Assembly: GCF_017742835.1 (NCBI RefSeq)
Contig: NZ_CP072392.1
Location: forward strand, 1,079,388 to 1,143,387
Length of the DNA: 64,000 nucleotides
Direction of reading: 5' to 3'
DNA from: Aquabacter sp. L1I39
GTDB taxonomy: Bacteria; Pseudomonadota; Alphaproteobacteria; Rhizobiales; Xanthobacteraceae
Shown here: positions 25,370 to 32,292 of the stretch, one piece after another
How positions within the stretch are numbered: the first letter of the stretch is position 1
How the letters are laid out: the number at the start of each line of letters is the position of its first letter
Made by a program: the position numbers and the translations under genes
The notes under the pieces: generated by a model
What the model was told of the DNA's origin: nothing
Seen by the model: the letters and a program-made list of their open reading frames with translations, nothing else
The model's database searches: none

Positions 25370-26617
25370 ATGGAACACGCCGATCGCATCGCCGGGCACG
25401 GGGACGCCGGATGGCGCGCCGCGCTTTGGGTTCCCGTCATCGCCGGCGGCCTCATCATGGGGCTCGCCCTCGGGGTGCGCCATGTTCAAGGCCTGTTCCT
25501 GTTGCCGGTGACGCTGGACCGGGAATGGTCCCGGGAGACGTTCGGCCTGGCCATGGCGGCGCAGAATCTCATCTGGGGCGTGGCCCAGCCTTTCACCGGG
25601 ATGCTCGCCGACAAGTTCGGCTCGGCCAAGGTCGTCGCTGTCGGCCTTGTCGCCTATGGGCTGGGCCTGTTCTTCATGGCCCGGGCCGCCGATCCCACGG
25701 GCTTCGTGCTGAGCGCCGGCGTCGTCGTCGGCATCGCCCTTTCCGGCACCGCCTTCGGCGCCATCTACGGTGCCCTCAGCCGGATCATGCCCGCCGAGCG
25801 GCGCAGCTGGGCGCTGGGCCTGGCGGGTGCCATTGGCGGGCTCGGCCAATTCGCCATGGTCCCGGCCGCCCAAGGCCTGATCGGCGGCTGGGGGTGGGCG
25901 GGAGCCCTGCTGATCCTGTCCGGCGCCATGGTGCTGCTGCTGCCCCTGGCCATGCCTCTGCGCGATCGTAGCTCGGAGGCGGATGCGGCCGGCGCCGGCC
26001 TCTCCATGTCAGCGGCCATAGGCGAAGCCTTGCGGCACAAGGGCTTCTGGTTGCTCAATCTGGGCTTCTTCGCCTGCGGCTTCCAGCTCGCCTTCATCGC
26101 CACCCACCTGCCGGCCTATCTGTCTGACCGGGGTCTGACCGCTTCGGAGGGCGTGGCGGCGCTGGCCATCATCGCGCTCACCAATGTGGCGGGCACCTAT
26201 CTGCTGGGCGTCTGGGGCGGCATGCTGCGCCGCAAATACCTGCTGGCCGCGCTCTATGTGGTGCGCACCCTTGCCATGGCGCTGTTTATATTCACGCCGC
26301 TCACCATAACGAGCACCTATCTGTTCGCGGCGGTGATGGGATTTCTGTGGCTCGGCACGGTGCCCCTCACCAACGGGCTGGTGTCGCAGGTATTCGGCGT
26401 GCGCTACATCACCACGCTGTTCGGCTTCGTCTTTTTCGGCCACCAGCTGGGCTCGTTCTTTGGCGTCTGGCTCGGCGGATACCTGTTCGTCACCACCGGC
26501 TCTTACCAGGCGGTCTGGCTCATCGCCATGGGGGTGGGCGTCCTTGCCGCCGTGGTGCACTGGCCCATCGACGACCGCGCCATTGCCCGGCCCTCGCCCG
26601 CCCCAGCTGCCGCATGA
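25370..26617 (+). CDS. MFS transporter, OFA (oxalate/formate antiporter)-like
   Basis: A 415-residue major facilitator with about 12 membrane helices. GVRHVQGLFLLPVTLDREWSRE, a motif-A-like LADKFGSAKVV and GFFACGFQLAFIATHLPAYL resemble the OFA branch of organic-anion transporters. It probably moves a small carboxylate, but the substrate is unknown. The start ATG at 25370 follows GCAGGGAGACCCT; an in-frame ATG at 25352 is possible. Its stop codon overlaps a 55-codon membrane-protein gene, which supports the transporter assignment because OFA-like carriers often have such a partner. Confidence 0.9.
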   Translation: MEHADRIAGHGDAGWRAALWVPVIAGGLIMGLALGVRHVQGLFLLPVTLDREWSRETFGLAMAAQNLIWGVAQPFTGMLADKFGSAKVVAVGLVAYGLGLFFMARAADPTGFVLSAGVVVGIALSGTAFGAIYGALSRIMPAERRSWALGLAGAIGGLGQFAMVPAAQGLIGGWGWAGALLILSGAMVLLLPLAMPLRDRSSEADAAGAGLSMSAAIGEALRHKGFWLLNLGFFACGFQLAFIATHLPAYLSDRGLTASEGVAALAIIALTNVAGTYLLGVWGGMLRRKYLLAALYVVRTLAMALFIFTPLTITSTYLFAAVMGFLWLGTVPLTNGLVSQVFGVRYITTLFGFVFFGHQLGSFFGVWLGGYLFVTTGSYQAVWLIAMGVGVLAAVVHWPIDDRAIARPSPAPAAA

Positions 26618-26781
26618 GGCGGGACGACGCTGCGCGGGCAGGCCGGAAAGGGCGCGGCCAGGCGCCCCCCTCCGGATACGCGCTCGCCTGGCTACTGCTG
26701 GCGTGCGCGCCCGTCCTCATGGCCTGGATGCGGATGGACCTGTGGGACCTGTGGATGCTCACATGGTCCTTCTGCCGGTAG
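26614..26781 (+). CDS. Small membrane protein, putative MFS transporter small subunit
   Basis: A 55-residue protein beginning at an ATG that overlaps the MFS stop (ATGA). Its first 20 residues are basic and polar; the rest forms one hydrophobic helix (YALAWLLLACAPVLMAWM) followed by a Trp-rich tail (MDLWDLWMLTW). I recall that NCBI annotation recognises MFS-transporter small-subunit proteins of this size and placement next to OFA-type carriers. Translational coupling and a single Trp-flanked helix fit an accessory subunit. Its function in transport is inference. Confidence 0.72.
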   Translation: MRRDDAARAGRKGRGQAPPSGYALAWLLLACAPVLMAWMRMDLWDLWMLTWSFCR

Positions 26782-26846
26782 CGCGCCTTAGCCTTTCACG
26801 GCGATGCGACTTCGCGTCTATCACCTTGTTTTCCATACTTCCTTCA

Positions 26847-26869
26847 CGCGAAGCGGGTTCCACTTCGCG
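26847..26869. repeat. Intergenic palindromic element
   Basis: CGCGAAG (26847-26853) pairs with CTTCGCG (26863-26869) around a 9-base loop CGGGTTCCA; GGAAGCATTCC follows. AAGCGGGTTCCACTT-type sequences look like short dispersed intergenic repeats of Rhizobiales genomes. Only one clear copy is seen here, so this is tentative. It could also act as a terminator for the MFS pair. Confidence 0.35.
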
Positions 26870-26910
26870 CGGAAGCATTCCAGGCTCGGCGCGAGCCACG
26901 CGCGGCCGTT

Positions 26911-27282
26911 TCACAGGGCAGCAGCGCTCCAGAGCGAGGGGTCAACGGGCTCGCGGTCTCTCATGGTGCTCGGTGCGGAGAACAGGAGGAAAACCAGCTC
27001 GCTTTCTCCGTCATTGCGCACCCAATGGGGCATTCCCGCCGGGACGTGGAGGCCTTGGCGGCGACCGAGACGGTTCACCCCCTCCGGCCACTGTATGGTC
27101 ATGGCACCATCGAGCACATAGAAGAATTGATGGGCATGACGGTGCATATGGGGCTCTTCGCAGGCGCCCGGCGGCATGGCTTCCTGGCGCACCTGCATGT
27201 GGGCGAGGTCCAGCAGCCGCCACCCCGCGCAGGCTTCGCCCCAGGCGTAGAAAATGTCTGGTCCCGCCTCGGTCACGCGCAT
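26911..27282 (-). CDS. Cupin-domain protein
   Basis: A 123-residue single-domain cupin. Cupin motif 1 is EEPHMHRHAHQFFYVLDG with the metal-binding His and Glu-equivalent residues; motif 2 is GLHVPAGMPHWVRNDG. Such small cupins bind a metal and act as dioxygenases, isomerases or sensors; nothing here narrows it. It is convergent with the MFS pair and divergent from the thioesterase gene across a 268-bp gap in which I see no gene. Confidence 0.88.
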   Translation of the reverse strand: MRVTEAGPDIFYAWGEACAGWRLLDLAHMQVRQEAMPPGACEEPHMHRHAHQFFYVLDGAMTIQWPEGVNRLGRRQGLHVPAGMPHWVRNDGESELVFLLFSAPSTMRDREPVDPSLWSAAAL

Positions 27283-27550
27283 GCGATCCGCCCGGCCCGC
27301 GGACCTTCATGAGGGGCGCGCCCGCAAGCCTCCCGCGCGCACATCCGCGCCCAGCAGGTGGAACGGGTGGGTTGACAGGACCATGCTGTGTCCATGTGGG
27401 AGCCTTTCATGTGCCGAGCACACTTTATCCCTCGCACGAAGCCAAGCCGCGCGGCGTGAGCTTTTCTCAGCCTCCGGCAAAGGCTTCTCACTCCGGTTCC
27501 CGCTTCCGGCCGACTAGCTTCCTTGAAAACGGCAGACACGGGAGAGCGCC

Positions 27551-28024
27551 ATGAACGCAGCAGTGCGTCCTGAAATCGGCAGCGCGGTGAGCGCGAAGGT
27601 GGAGCAGCGGGTCCGCGACAGCTTCAACCGGCAGGGCCTCATGGCTCATCTCGGGGCGACCATGAAGGAGGTCCGGCATGGGCTGGTGACCATCCGCATG
27701 CCGTTCCGACCAGAGCTTTCGCAGCAGCATGGCTATTTCCACGCCGGCGGCACCTCCGCCATCGCGGATTCCGCTGGTGGCTATGCGGGTTTTAGCCTGT
27801 TCCCGGAAGACAGTTCCGTGCTGACCGTGGAATTCAAGGTCAATCTAGTTAATCCGGCCTTGGGCGATGCCCTGGAAGCGGTGGGCAAAGTGGTGAAGGC
27901 CGGCCGAACGCTCACCATCTGCCATCTGGAAGTGTTCGCGGAAAGCGCCAAGGGCCGGTCCCTCGTGGCCATCGGCCAGCAGACGCTCATGTGCATGGCA
28001 GGGCGGCCGGACACCGCGGCCTAG
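27551..28024 (+). CDS. PaaI-type hotdog thioesterase
   Basis: A 157-residue hotdog-fold protein. QQHGYFHAGGTSAIADSAGG is the PaaI/YiiD-type active-site helix region with its HxG. It probably hydrolyses acyl-CoA, for example to release CoA in blocked pathways. GGAGAGCGCC precedes the ATG. It is convergent with the SDR gene and separated from it by a hairpin. In some bacteria a hotdog thioesterase is part of carnitine catabolism, and a carnitine-dehydrogenase-like gene lies at 34888, but linkage is loose. Confidence 0.88.
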   Translation: MNAAVRPEIGSAVSAKVEQRVRDSFNRQGLMAHLGATMKEVRHGLVTIRMPFRPELSQQHGYFHAGGTSAIADSAGGYAGFSLFPEDSSVLTVEFKVNLVNPALGDALEAVGKVVKAGRTLTICHLEVFAESAKGRSLVAIGQQTLMCMAGRPDTAA

Positions 28025-28078
28025 CGGGAACCGGCTCGCTTGAAGCAATTGGGATAAGACACTGACAGAGAGCTGAGC

Positions 28079-28109
28079 CCGGCAGGGGCATGGGATCACC
28101 CCCTGCCGG
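28079..28109. terminator. Bidirectional hairpin between convergent genes
   Basis: CCGGCAGGGG (28079-28088) pairs perfectly with CCCCTGCCGG (28100-28109), loop 11 bases, exactly between the stops of the thioesterase (28024) and SDR (28122) genes. No T-run on either strand. Confidence 0.6.
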
Positions 28110-28121
28110 CCTCCTCCCGCC

Positions 28122-28898
28122 TCACACCAGCATCTGCATGTCGCCATCCACCGCGATGGCCTGCCCGGAAATGCTGGAGCCCAGGGGCGAAGCCAGGAAG
28201 ACTGCCACATTGGCCAAGTGCTGCGGCGGGATCAGGCGCTTCAGCGAGGTGGCGGACAGCGCCATGGCCTGCACCTCCTCAAGGGAGAGATTGCGCTCCC
28301 GCGCCTTGTTCTCGAACACCGAGCGGATGCGCTCCCCGTCCACAGAGCCGGGCAGGATAGCATTGGCGCGGATGCCGAATTCGCCCAGTTCCATGGCCAG
28401 CGACTTGATGAAGCCGATGACGCCCCATTTGGCCGCCGCATAAGGCGAACGCAGCGGGAATCCGAAGCGGCCGGCGGCCGAAGACAGGCCGATGATCGAG
28501 GCATTCTGGCTATGCTTGAGGGCCGGCACGGCGAGGCGCGTCACGTTGAAATGCCCGGTGATGTCCACGGCCAGCGTGCGGTCCCAATCTTCGGGGCTGA
28601 TCTGGTCCACCCGGCCCGTGGGGCCGGCAATGCCTGCATTGTTCACGAGCACGTCGAGGCCGCCGAGCCGGTCCAGCGCATCGCCCATGAAGCGCTCCAC
28701 AGCCGCGCGGTCCGAGACGTCGCAGGCGACACCATGGGCACCGGGCGCATTCTGGGGCAAGGCCGCGAGGGCGGCTTCATCCACGTCACAGAGTTCCACG
28801 CGCGCCCCTTCCTTCAGGAAGGCGCGGGCAATCTCCAGGCCGATGCCCCCCGCACCCGCCGTGATGACGATCCGAAGGCCGCTGATGCCGAGGTCCAT
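28122..28898 (-). CDS. Short-chain dehydrogenase/reductase (SDR)
   Basis: A 258-residue classical SDR with the NAD(P)-binding motif TAGAGGIGLEIA, NNAG (VNNAGIAG), the catalytic Ser in IGLSSAAG and YAAAK (YxxxK). Asp in ELCDVDEA after the second strand favours NAD. Substrate unknown; position 3' of a GntR gene suggests oxidation of a hydroxy acid or sugar acid in the pathway fed by the adjacent ABC transporter. AAGGAGAAAAGAC precedes the ATG. Confidence 0.9.
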   Translation of the reverse strand: MDLGISGLRIVITAGAGGIGLEIARAFLKEGARVELCDVDEAALAALPQNAPGAHGVACDVSDRAAVERFMGDALDRLGGLDVLVNNAGIAGPTGRVDQISPEDWDRTLAVDITGHFNVTRLAVPALKHSQNASIIGLSSAAGRFGFPLRSPYAAAKWGVIGFIKSLAMELGEFGIRANAILPGSVDGERIRSVFENKARERNLSLEEVQAMALSATSLKRLIPPQHLANVAVFLASPLGSSISGQAIAVDGDMQMLV

Positions 28899-28945
28899 GT
28901 CTTTTCTCCTTGGGTTCTTGGGACCGTGGACGGTGGGATGCCGGA

Positions 28946-29698
28946 TCAGTCCGGCAGGATGCCGCGGGAGAGGATGAAGTCCCCGGCACTCCAGATATCG
29001 GCCACCAGGGCGGCGCGCGCGCCCTCCGGGTCACGGGCTTCCAGGGCCCGCAGGAGGGCGGCGTGGTGGATATGGGCCTCGCCCTGCCGCACGCGGTCGG
29101 GTCCCGCGCAGAAGTCCAGATTCAGGACCGGCCCGATCTGAAGCCACAGGCTCTCGATCATCTGGAACAAGGTCGGCAGGTGGGCAGCGCGATACAGGGT
29201 GAAATGCAGCGCCTTGTTGTTGCGCATGGCCCGTTGCCCATCGGGCTGAGCCTCCTCGCGCTCGGTCGCGAACAGGCGCTCGAAACGGGCGATCTCGGCG
29301 ATCTCCGCGGCGCTCGCCTGGCTCGCGGCCGTGGCGGCCGCCAGCCCCTCAAGGCTCACCCGAATGAGGCGAAGTTCCGCAAAGCGCGCCCGCGACATGA
29401 GGGGCACGCGGACCGCGCGGTTGGGCAGGACTTCCAGCGCATTCTCGGCCGCCAGCCGCGAGACCGCCTCGCGCACCGGCATGGGGCTGGTGCCGATGGC
29501 GCCCGCGAGCCCACGCAAGGTGAAGCGCTCGCCCGGCATGGCACGCCCTTCCAGCAGCAATTCCTTCAGGTCCGCATAGACCTGGTCTGCCAGCGTCTGC
29601 CGGACGATCCGGTTGACGCGCGTATCAAACGGTTCACCGCCCGCCTGCGTGCCGTGCCGGGGAAAGGAGAGATCGTCGTGGGCTGGCTTGTCTTCCAT
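28946..29698 (-). CDS. GntR-family (FadR/VanR subgroup) regulator
   Basis: A 250-residue regulator with an N-terminal winged helix (ADQVYADLKELLLEGRAMPGE, LAGAIGTSPMPVREAVSRL) and an all-helical FCD ligand domain from about residue 95 with metal-type His residues (NNKALHFTLY, EAHIHHAALLRAL). It starts at the ATG at 29698; longer in-frame starts upstream would run through the intergenic operator. It is divergent from the Liv ABC cluster and upstream of the SDR gene, so it likely represses both. Confidence 0.9.
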   Translation of the reverse strand: MEDKPAHDDLSFPRHGTQAGGEPFDTRVNRIVRQTLADQVYADLKELLLEGRAMPGERFTLRGLAGAIGTSPMPVREAVSRLAAENALEVLPNRAVRVPLMSRARFAELRLIRVSLEGLAAATAASQASAAEIAEIARFERLFATEREEAQPDGQRAMRNNKALHFTLYRAAHLPTLFQMIESLWLQIGPVLNLDFCAGPDRVRQGEAHIHHAALLRALEARDPEGARAALVADIWSAGDFILSRGILPD

Positions 29699-29711
29699 GA
29701 TGCTCGTCTGA

Positions 29712-29729
29712 TATGTGTGATCACAGATA
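29712..29729. promoter_or_regulatory. Palindromic operator between gntR and the Liv transporter genes
   Basis: TGTGATCACA (29716-29725) is a perfect palindrome, flanked by TAT and ATA with one mismatched base on each side. It lies 18 bp upstream of the gntR start and about 90 bp upstream of the substrate-binding protein start. Position suggests the GntR operator for the divergent promoter; binding is inference. Confidence 0.5.
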
Positions 29730-29820
29730 ACAGATCGCCGACATGATCGGCAATCATCCCGTTGCAGGCAGGCAGAGAAAACTGTCGCCCCAAGCAGCGG
29801 GTATAAGGGGAGGATCCGCG

Positions 29821-31101
29821 GTGAAAGAGACTTCGTTTCGCGCGTCCATTGCGTCTGCGCCGGTCGGGCGGCGCACACTTCTGAAGGGGGCGGCCGCAAC
29901 CGCGCTCCTGGCAGGCGTCGGCATGCCCGCCATCGTTCACGCCCAGTCGGACGAGATTATTTTCGGGCATCTGACCCCACTCACCGGCTTTCTCGGCCCG
30001 CTCGGCGCCTACGGCCAGATGGGCGTCCAGCTGGCGGTGGAAGAAATCAACGCCGCGGGCGGCATCAATGGCCGCAAGGTCAAGCTCATCATGGAGGACA
30101 GCGTCAATCCGGCGACGGCCTCCTCCAAGGCGCAGCGTTACATCGAGCGGGACAAGGCGGCCGTGATCATCGGCGAGATTTCCTCCGCCTCGGCGCTGGC
30201 CATCTCCCAGGTCACGGCCCGCAATAAGGTGGTCTTTGTCAATACAGGCGGCAATTCCGATGCCTTGCGCGGCAAGGACTGCAACCGCTTCATGTTCCAT
30301 GTGGAAGGCGCCAACACCCAATATGTGAAGGCCGTGGGCGCGGCCATGCTGCGCGACGGGCTGATCAAGGGAAAGAAGCTGTTCTTCCTCACCGCCGACT
30401 ATGCCTTCGGCCACGATCTGTCCCGGGTCGGCAAGCGCTATGTGGAGGCCAATGGTGGGCAGGTGATCGCCGACGAACTGGTGCCCACAGACGCCACAGA
30501 CTTCTCCGGCTATCTGCTGAAGGTGCGTCAGGCGCGCCCCGACGTGGTCATCTCGAACCTCGCGGGCAACCAGATCACCAACTTCATCAAGCAATATGCC
30601 GAGTTTGGCCTGCAATATCCCTATGGCGGCTTCGGCTTCGACACCGCGGTGGCCTGGGGCGCGGGCAAGGGCACGTTCGGCGGCATCTGGCCGCTGATCT
30701 GGCATCATGACGTACCCGCAGCCTCGTCCAAGGCCTTCGTTGCCGCCTTCGTCAAGAAGTTCGGCAAGCCGCCGGAGAACCAAGCCTGGGGCGACTATGT
30801 GGCCACCAAGGCCGTGGCGCGCGCAATGACGGAGACCAAGAGCACGGCGGGTACCGACCTCATCACCTTCTTCGAGAAGGAGCCAGAGCTCGATATCCTG
30901 AAGGAGCGCAAGGGCTATTTCCGAGACTGGGACCACCAGCTGATCCAGGAAATGTACACCGTCACCGCCGCCCCGGCCGCCGACGTCAAGGAAGTGTGGG
31001 ACATCATGAAGCTGGGCAAGGCGGTGCCGGGGCCAGACACGGCGCTGAGCGCCATTGCGCCCACGCCCGAAGAGAATGCCTGCACCTTCCCGCCGACCTG
31101 A
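29821..31101 (+). CDS. Branched-chain amino acid-type ABC substrate-binding protein
   Basis: A 426-residue periplasmic binding protein of the LivK/amide-urea family (FGHLTPLTGFLGPLGAYGQMGVQLAVEEIN). A Tat-like signal (GRRTLLKGAAATALLAG) ends in VHAQS. The GTG at 29821 is preferred because AGGGGAGGATCC lies just upstream; an in-frame ATG at 29743 would add 26 residues and lie in the operator region. Ligand unknown: such proteins bind branched amino acids, amides, urea or aromatic and dicarboxylic acids. It is the first gene of a transporter operon. Confidence 0.92.
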   Translation: MKETSFRASIASAPVGRRTLLKGAAATALLAGVGMPAIVHAQSDEIIFGHLTPLTGFLGPLGAYGQMGVQLAVEEINAAGGINGRKVKLIMEDSVNPATASSKAQRYIERDKAAVIIGEISSASALAISQVTARNKVVFVNTGGNSDALRGKDCNRFMFHVEGANTQYVKAVGAAMLRDGLIKGKKLFFLTADYAFGHDLSRVGKRYVEANGGQVIADELVPTDATDFSGYLLKVRQARPDVVISNLAGNQITNFIKQYAEFGLQYPYGGFGFDTAVAWGAGKGTFGGIWPLIWHHDVPAASSKAFVAAFVKKFGKPPENQAWGDYVATKAVARAMTETKSTAGTDLITFFEKEPELDILKERKGYFRDWDHQLIQEMYTVTAAPAADVKEVWDIMKLGKAVPGPDTALSAIAPTPEENACTFPPT

Positions 31102-31242
31102 ACGAAGCAAACCTGGCCCCGCGCCTCTCGCAGGGGCGCGCACTCGCCGAAGCCACCGCTCTTGCGGCCACAGCCCTTGGCTGGCGCCGACGCCGCTCGT
31201 CACGCAGGGAGCGGCCCCTTAGGGGCGAGCACCCGGTCCTTC

Positions 31243-31262
31243 GGAGCCGGCCATCCGGCTCC
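31243..31262 (+). promoter_or_regulatory. Stem-loop between the binding-protein and permease genes
   Basis: GGAGCCGG-ccat-CCGGCTCC is a perfect 8-bp hairpin in the 233-bp gap. Hairpins after binding-protein genes commonly stabilise the upstream mRNA or cause partial termination, giving excess binding protein. No T-run follows. The remainder of the gap holds no gene. Confidence 0.5.
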
Positions 31263-31334
31263 GTTCCCTTCCTTGTCCCCGCGGGTCCGGCCCGCCGCCC
31301 CGGGCGGCGAGGGTCGCGGCAGGAGCATGGCCTC

Positions 31335-32216
31335 ATGGCGCTGGAATTCGTCTTTCTCTTAGAGCAACTGCTCAATGGCCTGATGGTGGGCGTCACCTAC
31401 CTGCTCATCGCGCTCGGCCTCTCCCTCATCTTCTCGCTCGGCGGCATCGTGAACCTCGCCCATGGCGGCTTCTACGCCATCGGCGCCTATATCGCGGTGG
31501 AAGTGGGCAACCGGTTCGGCTTTGCCACCGCTTTTTTCGTCTCGCCCATTGCCGTGGCGCTGATCGGCATGGTGGTTGAGCGGACCTTGTTCTCCCGCTT
31601 CTACCGAGCCGATCCCATCCTGTCTTTGCTGCTCACCTTCGGCCTCGCCATGGTGATCGAGCAGGCCCTGCGCATGCTGTTCGGGGCCACCCCCATCCCC
31701 TTCTCCATCCCGCCTTTCCTGCGCGGGCAGGTCTTCCTCGGCGACTTCATCTATTCGCGCTATCGTATCGCCATCCTCGTGGTCGCCGCCGTCGCCGTGC
31801 TGGGCCTGTGGCTCCTGCTGCAGCGGACCGCCTTCGGGCGGGTGGTGCGGGCCGGCGTGCAGAACCCGGACATGGTGGGCGCGCTCGGCATTTCGCTGAC
31901 CCCTTATTTGACTGCGGTGGCCGCCCTCGGCATCGGCCTTGCGGGCCTTGCCGGCGTGATGCTGGCGCCCATTTCCGGCGTCCACCCGGCCATGGGGGCG
32001 GAGGTGCTGACCGCCGCTTTCGTGGTGGTGGTGATCGGCGGTCTCGGCTCCTTCTGGGGGGTGGTGCTCGCCGGGCTCCTGGTGGGGCTGGTGCGCGGCA
32101 TGACCGTCTATTTCATGCCGCCGGCGGCCGAAGCCTCCATGTATCTCCTGATGCTGCTGGTGCTGTTCGCCCGGCCGCGCGGGCTCTTCGGTGAGCGCAT
32201 CCTGCGCTTCGAGTGA
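31335..32216 (+). CDS. livH: Branched-chain amino acid-type ABC permease LivH
   Basis: A 293-residue inner-membrane permease with about eight hydrophobic segments and LivH signatures (VNLAHGGFYAIGAYIA, VVVVIGGLGSFWGVVLAGLLVG, ARPRGLFGE). It pairs with the LivM domain of the downstream fused protein. The ATG at 31335 is chosen because the family N-terminus starts there and no better ribosome site exists upstream. It is 76 bp before the fused LivM-LivG-LivF gene. Confidence 0.92.
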   Translation: MALEFVFLLEQLLNGLMVGVTYLLIALGLSLIFSLGGIVNLAHGGFYAIGAYIAVEVGNRFGFATAFFVSPIAVALIGMVVERTLFSRFYRADPILSLLLTFGLAMVIEQALRMLFGATPIPFSIPPFLRGQVFLGDFIYSRYRIAILVVAAVAVLGLWLLLQRTAFGRVVRAGVQNPDMVGALGISLTPYLTAVAALGIGLAGLAGVMLAPISGVHPAMGAEVLTAAFVVVVIGGLGSFWGVVLAGLLVGLVRGMTVYFMPPAAEASMYLLMLLVLFARPRGLFGERILRFE

Positions 32217-32292
32217 GGCCGCCATGCCGCGCCCGGCCTCCCGCCAATTCAGGCCCCTCCCCCCTTCGACGCCCGTCCCCGAAAGAGGCGCC

